DNA of 64,000 nt from a bacterium. Its GTDB lineage: Bacteria > JAMCPX01. This document shows, one piece after another, positions 1 to 7,434 of the stretch. Location of the stretch: the NCBI GenBank assembly GCA_021787665.1, contig JAJYLN010000010.1, positions 1 to 64,000 on the forward strand, read 5' to 3'. Numbering within the stretch: the first letter of the stretch is position 1; each line of letters opens with the position of its first letter. The notes under the pieces were generated by a model. It saw only the letters and a program-made list of their open reading frames with translations, was not told the origin of the DNA and searched no databases. A program made the translations under genes and the position numbers.

Positions 1-51
1 AGAAACTACGGGAATGGTAAGGATGATGGTAACATCAAAGCAAGGAACAGC

Positions 52-74
52 CGTGAGAAACTCCGTTTCTCACG
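52..74. other. Perfect short hairpin beside the IS remnant
   Basis: A 10-bp perfect inverted repeat (CGTGAGAAAC / GTTTCTCACG) surrounds a 3-base loop. No T-tract follows on either side, so it is not a convincing terminator. It lies just beyond the broken end of the istA fragment and could be a repeat or a regulatory hairpin; its role is unknown. Confidence 0.4.
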
Positions 75-101
75 ATAGGGATGATCTTTTCCCTTGACAC
101 G

Positions 102-133
102 GGCACTTTAAATGGGTGACCCCGTTACTCCCC
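102..133 (-). repeat. Copy 1 of a dispersed GGGGTCACCC repeat
   Basis: On the minus strand this reads GGGGAG, a short A-rich spacer, GGGGTCACCC, then ATTTAAAGTG. A similar arrangement in the same orientation occurs at 1431-1463. The copy starts exactly where similarity to IstA ends, so the istA stub appears fused to it. Short GC palindromes of this form are common around IS200/Y1-type transposase remnants, but I cannot assign it to a family. Confidence 0.4.
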
Positions 134-400
134 GTGGGGATGCTTGAGTTCCTGATATACAGATAACCAGTTAGGCTCTATCCGCTGTGGGAAAACACTA
201 TCCCTTGGTGCAGGAAACAGGAGCCTCTCCAGTTGGGCATCATCCATATCTTGGGGAATCGGCCAGCTGATACCTGCAACTTTAGCCCGATTGATACACT
301 CGAAAACCGTACTCCGGGCTATACTCAAGCTCTGAGCTATCTTACTATCACTCAGTGCATTGTCGTACTTTAAACGCAATACCTCTTTTATCTTACGCAT
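125..400 (-). pseudogene. istA: IS21-family transposase IstA, N-terminal fragment
   Basis: The 91-residue product begins MRKIKEVLRL and carries an IstA-type helix-turn-helix (LSDSKIAQSLSIARSTV), then a segment like the WPIPQDMDD...LLFP stretch that follows it in IS21 transposases. Full IstA proteins have roughly 350-500 residues with a DDE catalytic core; here the frame stops soon after the DNA-binding part, so it cannot transpose. A GGAGAGG ribosome site supports the ATG used rather than one five codons upstream. The IS21-type terminal repeats lie just upstream of its start, as expected for the left end. No istB is visible; the rest of the element is deleted or lies outside the window. Confidence 0.75.
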
Positions 401-505
401 GGTCAACCTCTCCATCGATACCTGAACCTCCTCTTTTCGATTTTAAGAGGTCCAAAATACCACTTCTTGGGTTCAACCAGCGTTCGCTGATGCCCCTATT
501 GGAGG

Positions 506-576
506 GGTGCCGAATGCGTCGGAATCAGGTGCCGAATGAAATCGGAATCACCTGCCGAATGTGGTTGGAATATACA
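506..576 (-). mobile_element. Left terminal repeats of the IS21-family element
   Basis: Three tandem imperfect repeats of about 22 bp (506-527, 528-550, 551-572) share the core TGCCGAATG, a short spacer, then GGAAT. Multiple terminal repeats that bind transposase are a hallmark of IS21 ends. Read on the minus strand the outer tip begins TGTATATTCC at position 576, matching the TG start expected for this family. The tip falls inside the neighbouring coding frame, so it marks the insertion point. No matching right end was found. Confidence 0.7.
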
Positions 577-896
577 CCGGAAGGGGTTAAGTAGCTTCGG
601 AATGCTGATAAAATATGATTCGTAGGCACAGATGCCCTGTTTTTAAAATGGCAGAAGTCGCGAAAGGACCTTGTGACTTTTATTTCCCTACAAATCTTAT
701 TGAAGGATGCAATTCCTTTGATCATGGTCAACACATGCAATCGGTAAAGCTGACTTGATTTGTATTCTCTTACTCTTCCCTGAATGTTGTAGTTTCTGAA
801 GGGAAAGCGCAAATCAATTTCTTCGTCAGGTATATGAGGAGATATCTTCGCTAATACAGGATCAACATCGAATCGTTGTTTCGTATCACCGCTCAT
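577..896 (-). pseudogene. Transposase-like gene interrupted by the IS21 insertion
   Basis: About 107 codons of native sequence start at an ATG with a good AAAGGAG ribosome site. The frame then runs into the IS21 terminal repeats and stops there, giving a chimeric 123-residue reading frame. The native part has the look of an IS4/IS5-type transposase N-terminus (a hydrophobic stretch, then RSFRDFCHF and a proline-bearing segment with LSAFRSYL). The catalytic part is missing. The family assignment is tentative; interruption by the IS is directly visible. Confidence 0.5.
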
Positions 897-1000
897 TGGT
901 TTACTCCTTTCGGAATAAATCGTAGCAGATGTAAAGGCTTGAAGCAGTGAATTTTACCTTTTTATTAGACAGATCAAAAATTAGGTGGTTTAGCTATATA

Positions 1001-1183
1001 TTATAATTGGTTATACGGTTTTTCGTAACAGTCTCTATTATAATCTGTTTCAGTGTATGTACTGCCAGAAATAGGTACGATCACCTGCTTAGTCTCTTCA
1101 GCAAATGACAAACCTTGTAAGGAGAGAACGTTCAGATATATTACACTCAATACAAGCTGACACATTATAGATCTTCGGTTCAT
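1001..1183 (-). CDS. Small putative secreted peptide or gene remnant
   Basis: The frame gives 60 residues: MNRRSIM, a hydrophobic segment, and a plausible signal-peptidase site near LSFAEE, followed by a short polar tail with one cysteine. I recognise no family. It lies in an AT-rich patch among mobile-element debris and has no convincing ribosome site, so it may be the start of a degraded exported protein rather than a working gene. Confidence 0.25.
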   Translation of the reverse strand: MNRRSIMCQLVLSVIYLNVLSLQGLSFAEETKQVIVPISGSTYTETDYNRDCYEKPYNQL

Positions 1184-1196
1184 ACTCGTCTCAGCG

Positions 1197-1361
1197 TCAC
1201 TTAAGTTTATCGATATTACGATATCTAAGCTGAAGATTAGCATGCTCCATTATGGCATTATCATATACAAAATTGGCGGGCATAGATTGCCCTTCTAAAG
1301 CTTTAGAGAATATAGTCGATACCCAATCCTGTAAAAATTCAGCGATATCTTTACTCCCCAT
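1197..1361 (-). pseudogene. Short coding-like fragment of unknown origin
   Basis: An open frame of 54 residues begins MGSKDIAEFLQDWV; the frame remains open for a few codons upstream without a start until a stop. The composition (amphipathic, no low complexity) looks like a piece of a real protein. It has no ribosome site, sits between other remnants and has no recognisable domain. Most likely a decayed fragment. Confidence 0.2.
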
Positions 1362-1430
1362 GCCTAAATATCCATGGGCTTGGCCATAATTTTTTCCCTA
1401 CTGTGTTCTCCATCTCTTTGTCAACGTATT

Positions 1431-1463
1431 TCACATTTCAAGGGTGACCCCATTTTTCTCCCG
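1431..1463 (-). repeat. Copy 2 of the dispersed GGGGTCACCC repeat
   Basis: On the minus strand this reads CGGGAG, an A-rich spacer, GGGGTCACCC, then TTGAAATGTG, similar to the copy at 102-133 and in the same orientation. The two copies bracket the IS debris, so they may be endpoints of a past rearrangement or remnants of one element. Confidence 0.35.
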
Positions 1464-1488
1464 CTTCCAGTCCCTTTTTCTCCTCTAC

Positions 1489-2076
1489 TTACGGCCCTAT
1501 TGTGAAACATATTAATTGAGACGAAGGAAGCCGCCCTAAGACTGTGTAGGTAGAATAAGTGGAGCCTGTAATCCATTCACCACCAGATGCTTCTGCTACA
1601 GCACAATACTTCCCAACCGGGACTTGACGGTCATTCTTATCTTTCTGATCCCATACTACAGAACTTGAAATAGACTGGCCTGTCGACATTGTGAAAGTTG
1701 GAGGTATAAGAGATGCGAAGCAATCTGGTGGCCAAACTCCAGTAGATGTTGTAAATACAAGGCCGTCGTTATCACATATATCTATATACTGCCAGCAATT
1801 ACCAGCTATTGCTGATTGAGTGGTTGTTGAGGTGTTCGACCATGAAACAGTAAAACTTATCGGTTCCCCTTGTGTAAATGTTGTAGTCGAAACCCCTGCC
1901 TGATCGGCTATCGATAAGGTAGTGACAAACGGGGTTTTGTTTTGTTGTGTTACTTCTCCAATGCATTTATTCGTTGTTTGTGTGCCTTGAGATTTTGCAG
2001 GCTCTTTGCATCCCCCTATCGTTGCCAGTAAAAAAAATGCTAAAAGGGAAACAATTGTAATGTTGATCTGTTTCAT
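1489..2076 (-). CDS. Lipoprotein with BsuPI-like proteinase-inhibitor fold
   Basis: The 195-residue product has a lipoprotein signal (hydrophobic stretch ending ATIGGC, lipid-modified Cys23) and a Ser/Thr-rich linker. The C-terminal part (about 50-190) has the pattern of the BsuPI domain: a GEPISFTVSW strand and a late VVWDQKDKNDRQVPVGKY segment. That domain is known from a Bacillus intracellular proteinase inhibitor but is widespread in exported proteins as an immunoglobulin-like module, so inhibition is not proven here. A GGGGAA ribosome site precedes the ATG. It is 14 bp downstream of the large propeller gene and probably cotranscribed with it, suggesting both act at the cell surface or in the periplasm. 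Confidence 0.65.
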   Translation of the reverse strand: MKQINITIVSLLAFFLLATIGGCKEPAKSQGTQTTNKCIGEVTQQNKTPFVTTLSIADQAGVSTTTFTQGEPISFTVSWSNTSTTTQSAIAGNCWQYIDICDNDGLVFTTSTGVWPPDCFASLIPPTFTMSTGQSISSSVVWDQKDKNDRQVPVGKYCAVAEASGGEWITGSTYSTYTVLGRLPSSQLICFTIGP

Positions 2077-2090
2077 AACGTATTCCCCTT

Positions 2091-5000
2091 TTACTTTTTT
2101 TTAATCTCGTTTATTATAGCCCGGAACGGCATGCCCTTCCATCGGCTTAAATCATCCCGCTCCCAGCTTGTAAGCGAATCCTTTAATGATTGATCATCTG
2201 TCAGAGCCTTTATGCTTTCGGCAAATTGATACAGTTGCTCAACCTGCTCCTGCGTCATTTGTTCATCGAGCTCATTACCGTCATTGTTCTGATATGCAGT
2301 TATTACGGTTATCGCCTCACCAAGCAATGATTGGGCCCGTTGCCTTATGTCGCTGTTGGTAGATATTATCCATGCGACCTCCGGGGTGTACTTGTCATAC
2401 GCCTCTATCAATCCCTTGCCCTCTTTGCCCTGCCCCATGTCTTTGTCTCTGAATGCCCGTATCGTATCGAGCTCGCTTGTCTGGGTAGGGTCAGCGGTAA
2501 CAGCCGCCGCGCATGGCGGTGAAAACCTACCTCCAAATACTATTCCATTGTCATCTCCGACTGCGAAATACAGGGGTGTAAATGCAGGGGACGATTTAAT
2601 TGCACCCGTGGTTGTAACCATAGTATATCCCATACCTCCCCACATTTGGAAGGCGTATATCTTTCCATCATCGGAGCCTACTGAAAGCCCAACATCGTTT
2701 AAAGCAATAGAGCCTTCTATCGGGCCCACTGCCGGAGATGTGGATGCGATGAAAGACCCCGTTACCTCATTATAATAATAGATTTTCCCATCCATGGAGC
2801 TTACATAAACAATCCCATTGTGGACTGCCGGTGTACTGACTATGGCTCCACCGGTCGTATGGCTCCATAGTACACTGCCGTTTGAGCCATTCAGTCCGTA
2901 GATCGTTCCATCATCGCTGCCCACCATAACTATGTCGTTATCACTATCTACAGATGGGGAAGAACTCGTTGTGCTGGATAGGGTTCTTCGCCATAGATAA
3001 GCTCCACCTGTGCTAAGAGCATAAACATACTTGCTCACCGTAAAGTAAACCCGGCTGTTCGCAACATCCACTGCGGGTGAGCTATTTATGGGTGTGGGAG
3101 TATAAGTAATAATCGGGAAATCGATACAGATCTGGAACCACAATATTGGTATACATATCTGCTGGAAAGTAACACCCCAGTTTGCAAGGTGAGGACTCCA
3201 TCTCCATTTAAGGCTACCAGTATGGGTATCCAATGCATACAAATAGGTATCCGATGAGCCTATGTAGATAGTTCCATTGTCGTACGTACCTACCAATGCT
3301 GGTGATGAATTTATAGCACCGCCCGTCTGATACGACCATGCAATCAAAGGAATGATGATCCATGATAGTGCATATACTTTTCCATCTTGAGAGCCGACAT
3401 AAACGACCGGAACACCTGTATCAGCTATCGACACGGCGGGCGAGGAAGTAACCGCCCCGTTTGTCTTCCATTTCGTAATCAGGTTGCCTGTTGTGGCATC
3501 GAACCAATAGACATTGCCATCGTCTGAGCCAATAAAGATGTTGGTGCCCAAAATTGCTGGTGAAGATTCTACCGCACCGCCTGTCTGGTATGCCCAGAAA
3601 GGCTTGGGTATCTCACCGCTTATGAAATTATTATATCCTGTTCTTGCAGGATTATCGTGAAATTGGGTCCACTCATATTGTAACAAATCCGTTGTCGCAA
3701 AATAGACATTCTGACCACCTGTTAAAGAATCTCCCCAGACACTGTAATCCTTTGTAAGATCTGACATGAGTTGATTATAATCACCCATATAACATTTACT
3801 ACTATGAGGAGGATTGGTTGGAGCAGGCGTAAAACTCTGACATGTAACCCTTATATTGGGCTCAAAACTTACTCCACCATTGTAAGATATTGCTTCGTAG
3901 ACATCTATCAAAAGATTGTTGGTCGGATCGTTTCTTCGATCATACCACATCACTGTTACTTTACCCGTTGGATTTACTGTTACCCACGGCATAAAGCTAT
4001 CTGTATTGGTTGTATTATCATTTACCCTTATGGGACTTTCCCATGTCGCTTCACCATCGGTTGATCTTGAGAGCATAACATCAGAATAACCATTGCTATT
4101 CTGACTATTCCAAACTACATAAATATTTCCTTGTGTAACCCCACTGCTTGTATCAACCGCTATTGATGGAAAATCATTGACACGGATGTTTCCATTGAGG
4201 GCTGGTTGTGGACTACAGTAAGTATAGGCTGCTGTATTTAAGCCAATCATGTTGACATTGCCAACCCTTACAGGCGAACTAAAGGTTTGACCACCATCTG
4301 TCGATTTTGCTATCCAGATATTATGATTGTTAGGATAATTTGAACTAATTGGCCAATCTGCCCAGGCTACATATATAACTCCACCAGGACCTACAGCTGG
4401 CATTGGCCCAGAACCAACAATTTGACTTAATACTAGAGGAGATGAAAAGCTATTGCCTCCATCAACAGAGCGGACAAATTCTATAGAAGGGAACTGACCC
4501 AAATAAAAATCACTATAACTAATATAAATATTATTTTTATAGGGACTATCCTTTATGGTATCTATTGCCATCATTTCTTTATCAAAAGAATATGATGATG
4601 AACTTGGCGCTATAACTATGCTTGGATTCCCAAATGTAACACCATTATCAGTTGATTTAGACAAAGTAACAAACGCCGCTGACCCATTTGAAGCTAACGA
4701 GGCGTAATAAACATTGTGTGCTGCATCTACTGCCAAACTTGGATCTCCCAAAAGCCATCGTATATTCCCTATTGGTGTTGCCCCTGCATCTACAAATGTC
4801 TTACCCCCATCAAGTGAATAAGCATATCCATCCATCGAATTTGAGTAAAGATAATCATATGTATCATTGAAACCAATGATAATGTTGGTTTCTGACTTTA
4901 CAATACTCGTTTCACTCACTGGGTAGTCGACTGTTCCATCTGTTGTTACGTTAATATTTGACCCAATCAAGCTATTCGCATAACAGGCATTAGTATTGGT

Positions 5001-5294
5001 TTTATTGCTGTTAACAAATGATACTATCGGAGAAGAATTACCCTGCTCTGTTGACGGATTATCAATTACAAGCTTGCCATCGGACGAAATATGATAAGGG
5101 AAAGCATATGATAGGTATCCATAAGGGTTAGGTATGGATGAGGATGTAAAATGGTTGCTCGCAACAGGAGTTGATGGATTCGGACTACCGGCGTATAGCG
5201 CGTTAGAGAACAACAAAAGACCTGCGACTAACCCCAAAACTGCACACAACACGGTGTGTGTGTGTGTCGAACACACAGCCTTCGACTGCTTCAT
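2091..5294 (-). CDS. Large secreted double beta-propeller (BNR/sialidase-like plus PQQ-like)
   Basis: The 1,067-residue protein starts at an ATG 9 bp after AAAGGAGG; an in-frame extension of 40 codons upstream lacks such a site. A signal peptide ends near ALYAGS. The first half (about 140-540) carries six Asp-box motifs of the form SxDxGxxF (SLDGGKTF, STDNGVTF, SVDGGNSF, STDGGQTF, STDGEATW, SYNGGVSF) typical of sialidase-fold propellers. After a WTQFHDNPARTGY motif, the second half has seven or eight PQQ-type blades (GSDDGNVYWFD, GSQDGKVYALS and relatives). A charged helical C-terminal domain of about 110 residues follows. No sialidase arginine triad was identified, so enzyme activity should not be assumed; a ligand-binding or surface role is likelier. 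Confidence 0.75.
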   Translation of the reverse strand: MKQSKAVCSTHTHTVLCAVLGLVAGLLLFSNALYAGSPNPSTPVASNHFTSSSIPNPYGYLSYAFPYHISSDGKLVIDNPSTEQGNSSPIVSFVNSNKTNTNACYANSLIGSNINVTTDGTVDYPVSETSIVKSETNIIIGFNDTYDYLYSNSMDGYAYSLDGGKTFVDAGATPIGNIRWLLGDPSLAVDAAHNVYYASLASNGSAAFVTLSKSTDNGVTFGNPSIVIAPSSSSYSFDKEMMAIDTIKDSPYKNNIYISYSDFYLGQFPSIEFVRSVDGGNSFSSPLVLSQIVGSGPMPAVGPGGVIYVAWADWPISSNYPNNHNIWIAKSTDGGQTFSSPVRVGNVNMIGLNTAAYTYCSPQPALNGNIRVNDFPSIAVDTSSGVTQGNIYVVWNSQNSNGYSDVMLSRSTDGEATWESPIRVNDNTTNTDSFMPWVTVNPTGKVTVMWYDRRNDPTNNLLIDVYEAISYNGGVSFEPNIRVTCQSFTPAPTNPPHSSKCYMGDYNQLMSDLTKDYSVWGDSLTGGQNVYFATTDLLQYEWTQFHDNPARTGYNNFISGEIPKPFWAYQTGGAVESSPAILGTNIFIGSDDGNVYWFDATTGNLITKWKTNGAVTSSPAVSIADTGVPVVYVGSQDGKVYALSWIIIPLIAWSYQTGGAINSSPALVGTYDNGTIYIGSSDTYLYALDTHTGSLKWRWSPHLANWGVTFQQICIPILWFQICIDFPIITYTPTPINSSPAVDVANSRVYFTVSKYVYALSTGGAYLWRRTLSSTTSSSPSVDSDNDIVMVGSDDGTIYGLNGSNGSVLWSHTTGGAIVSTPAVHNGIVYVSSMDGKIYYYNEVTGSFIASTSPAVGPIEGSIALNDVGLSVGSDDGKIYAFQMWGGMGYTMVTTTGAIKSSPAFTPLYFAVGDDNGIVFGGRFSPPCAAAVTADPTQTSELDTIRAFRDKDMGQGKEGKGLIEAYDKYTPEVAWIISTNSDIRQRAQSLLGEAITVITAYQNNDGNELDEQMTQEQVEQLYQFAESIKALTDDQSLKDSLTSWERDDLSRWKGMPFRAIINEIKKK

Positions 5295-5506
5295 AGAGCC
5301 TCCTTTATTGTCTATATCGTCCGACCCACTGAAGGGTTCCAACAATCTAAACCAATCTGTCAGGAGATAGTCAAAAACGGTGCTGATTCGCTTTTCGTTA
5401 CTTATTACACACAAAAGTTAGTATTGTCAAGATAAATTTTAGAGACAAATTTTAGAGACCCCCCTTGTTTCGATAAGATTGTTGTCTGATTCACCAGGCG
5501 AGGGAT

Positions 5507-5537
5507 AATAAAAATGGCGGCAGGAATCTGCCGCCAT
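5507..5537 (-). terminator. Intrinsic terminator of rpoH
   Basis: A perfect 10-bp stem (ATGGCGGCAG / CTGCCGCCAT) with a 4-base loop is followed on the minus strand by TTTTATTATC. It lies 25 bp past the rpoH stop codon. Confidence 0.85.
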
Positions 5538-5562
5538 CAGGATAGTAAAGCGTTCAGGGTTT

Positions 5563-6372
5563 TTACGCCAGCGCAGGGACGATGGAGTGCTTGAGCTTGG
5601 TCAGGGCTTTCTGCTCGAGCTGTCTTACCCGCTCCTTCGATATGTTGTACCGCTCGCCGATCTCCTGCAGCGAGAGTGGCGTGTCGGACATGACCCTGAA
5701 CCTTATGATGTACTGCTCTCTCTCAGGCAGAGTCTTCACGACCTTGCTGACTGTCTGCTTCAGTACCATGTCTTCCTCCTGCTTGCTGATGCGCTCCTCG
5801 ATGTTCTCATCCTCGTCTATCAGCTGATCGAGGTGGGACTCCCTGCTCTCGTCATCCAGGGTAACGTCGAGGGAGACGTCCCTGAGCCTGAGCCTGTTCT
5901 CGAATTCCTTCGCCTTCTTCTCTATCTTTCTCTCGTCGATCAGCATGTCCGGGTTGTTCTCCGGCTGGGTCTTGTTGAGGGAATAGAAGAGTTTCCTCTG
6001 AAGCTGGGTCGTGCCAATTTTTACCAGACTCCAGGCCTTCATGATGTAGTTCTGGATGTAGGCCCTTATCCACCACACGGCATAGGAGATCAATCTGAAC
6101 CCCTTGTAAGGGTTGAACTTCTTCACAGCCATCATAAGCCCCAGGTTGCCCTCCTGGATCAGATCCATGAGTTTCACATTGTAATGTCTGTATTCCAGTG
6201 CTATCTTGACGACGAACCGCATGTTTGCCGTCACGAGCCTATGGGCCGCGTGTATGTCCTTCTTTTCGTAGTACCGCATGGCCAGTCGCTTTTCCTCTTC
6301 GGGAGATAAAAGAGGGTACTTATCTATCTGAGCCAGATACTTCGTCAAGTTGTCATTTAATACCATTTGCAT
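5563..6372 (-). CDS. rpoH: RNA polymerase sigma-32 factor
   Basis: The 269-residue sigma-70-family factor directs RNA polymerase to heat-shock and stress promoters. Region 2 is clear (LIQEGNLGLMMAVKKF, then YAVWWIRAYIQNYI for -10 melting), followed by the RpoH box QRKLFYSL, which distinguishes sigma-32 from RpoD and RpoS, and region 4 (LSLQEIGERYNISKERVRQLE) for -35 binding. Length is near the family norm of about 285. The ATG used follows AAGGAGGAGG; an upstream in-frame codon has no such site. A sigma-70-type promoter and an intrinsic terminator flank it, so it is monocistronic. It diverges from lgt. Confidence 0.93.
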   Translation of the reverse strand: MQMVLNDNLTKYLAQIDKYPLLSPEEEKRLAMRYYEKKDIHAAHRLVTANMRFVVKIALEYRHYNVKLMDLIQEGNLGLMMAVKKFNPYKGFRLISYAVWWIRAYIQNYIMKAWSLVKIGTTQLQRKLFYSLNKTQPENNPDMLIDERKIEKKAKEFENRLRLRDVSLDVTLDDESRESHLDQLIDEDENIEERISKQEEDMVLKQTVSKVVKTLPEREQYIIRFRVMSDTPLSLQEIGERYNISKERVRQLEQKALTKLKHSIVPALA

Positions 6373-6400
6373 GGTTACCTCCTCCTTTCTTGAACATTGT

Positions 6401-6428
6401 AGTATATACACGGATCAGTAAAAGTCAA
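6401..6428 (-). promoter_or_regulatory. Sigma-70-type promoter of rpoH
   Basis: On the minus strand TTGACT and TATACT are separated by 16 bp, and the -10 element lies about 30 bp before the rpoH start. A housekeeping-type promoter for a heat-shock sigma gene is usual; no additional sigma-32 or sigma-E promoter is evident. Confidence 0.6.
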
Positions 6429-6525
6429 GTGCTTTCCGCCGGGGGAACCTGCAGCAGGGCGCTCCCAAAACAATTGAACTATTCCTGAATATATGATTAA
6501 GCTTCCTTAATAAAAAGGAGAGTGT

Positions 6526-7320
6526 ATGTACCCTATTCTATTTCACTATGGGCCGATTACCATCCACACCTATGGCGTCGCCATGGCCACGGCGTTTATC
6601 GTGGCCATCTACCTCGCAACGAGGAAGGGCAGGAAGCTCGGCATGGACCCGAACATCGTACTCGATATGAGCTTCTGGATCATGATAGGCTCGATCATCG
6701 GCGCACGGATTGTGTTCATCATTACCATGTGGGGCTATTATATGCAGCACCCGCTCGAGATGTTCGAGATATGGAAGGGAGGGCTCGTGTTCTACGGTGG
6801 GCTGTTCGGCGCTATACTCGCCATGTACCTGTACCTGAGATGGGTGAAGAAGGAGTTTTTCAAATATGGAGATCTGATATCTCCCTATCTGGGGCTCGGC
6901 TACGCAATTCATCGGGCGTTCGGCTGCTACATGAACGGCTGCTGCTTCGGCAAGCCAACGACGCTTCCCTGGCCCCTCGGCTCGGTGTTTGCACCGGACA
7001 GCGATGCAGGACTTGCCTACCCGGGACAGAGGCTGCTGTCGACCGAGCTGTTCGAGGCCGTCAACGGCCTGATCCTGTTCTTCTTCCTCCTGTGGTACGA
7101 AAAGCACCTAAAGAAGCACAACGGCGAGCTCGTGGGCCTCTTCCTGGTACTCTATTCGTTCAACAGGTTCATCATCGAGTTCTTCAGGGGCGACATCATC
7201 AGGGGGTTCGTTGGCCCGCTGTCGACTTCCCAGTTCATAGCGATACCCACGTTCATTGCCGGCGGGATAATATTTGTGTGGGCGAGGACCAGAAGGGATG
7301 ACGAAAAGCCTGCCAAGTAA
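6526..7320 (+). CDS. lgt: Prolipoprotein diacylglyceryl transferase
   Basis: The 264-residue, multi-pass inner-membrane enzyme transfers diacylglycerol from phosphatidylglycerol to the lipobox cysteine of prolipoproteins, the first step of lipoprotein maturation. Seen: the early HTYG motif, GGLVFYGGLFG, the Lgt signature region around HRAFGCYMNGCCFG, and a C-terminal NRFIIEFFRGD arginine-bearing motif. About seven membrane helices are apparent. The ATG follows AAGGAGAG. It diverges from rpoH. The many lipoproteins in this window (for example at 1489, 24512, 37185 and 62693) would be its substrates. Confidence 0.94.
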   Translation: MYPILFHYGPITIHTYGVAMATAFIVAIYLATRKGRKLGMDPNIVLDMSFWIMIGSIIGARIVFIITMWGYYMQHPLEMFEIWKGGLVFYGGLFGAILAMYLYLRWVKKEFFKYGDLISPYLGLGYAIHRAFGCYMNGCCFGKPTTLPWPLGSVFAPDSDAGLAYPGQRLLSTELFEAVNGLILFFFLLWYEKHLKKHNGELVGLFLVLYSFNRFIIEFFRGDIIRGFVGPLSTSQFIAIPTFIAGGIIFVWARTRRDDEKPAK

Positions 7321-7398
7321 CCGGGAACTAACTAAGGCACGTGCAGAACTTCCAACAGCTCTTTACCGAGGAGGCATGCACATATCAGAATACCGTGT

Positions 7399-7418
7399 CC
7401 GCGGTGAGCGGGTTTTTT
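7399..7418 (+). terminator. Weak possible terminator between lgt and the acyl-CoA synthetase
   Basis: A short CCGC / GCGG stem with a GGTGA loop is followed by six T residues. The 4-bp stem is weak and it ends only 16 bp before the next start codon, so it may attenuate rather than stop transcription. Confidence 0.3.
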
Positions 7419-7434
7419 AAGCAGATCCGGTAAT

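Noticed and set aside
5245-5275. GT-rich microsatellite-like stretch near the start of the double-propeller gene
   Set aside because: It lies within the signal-peptide coding region and encodes a Thr/His run; it is too short to suggest phase variation without population data.
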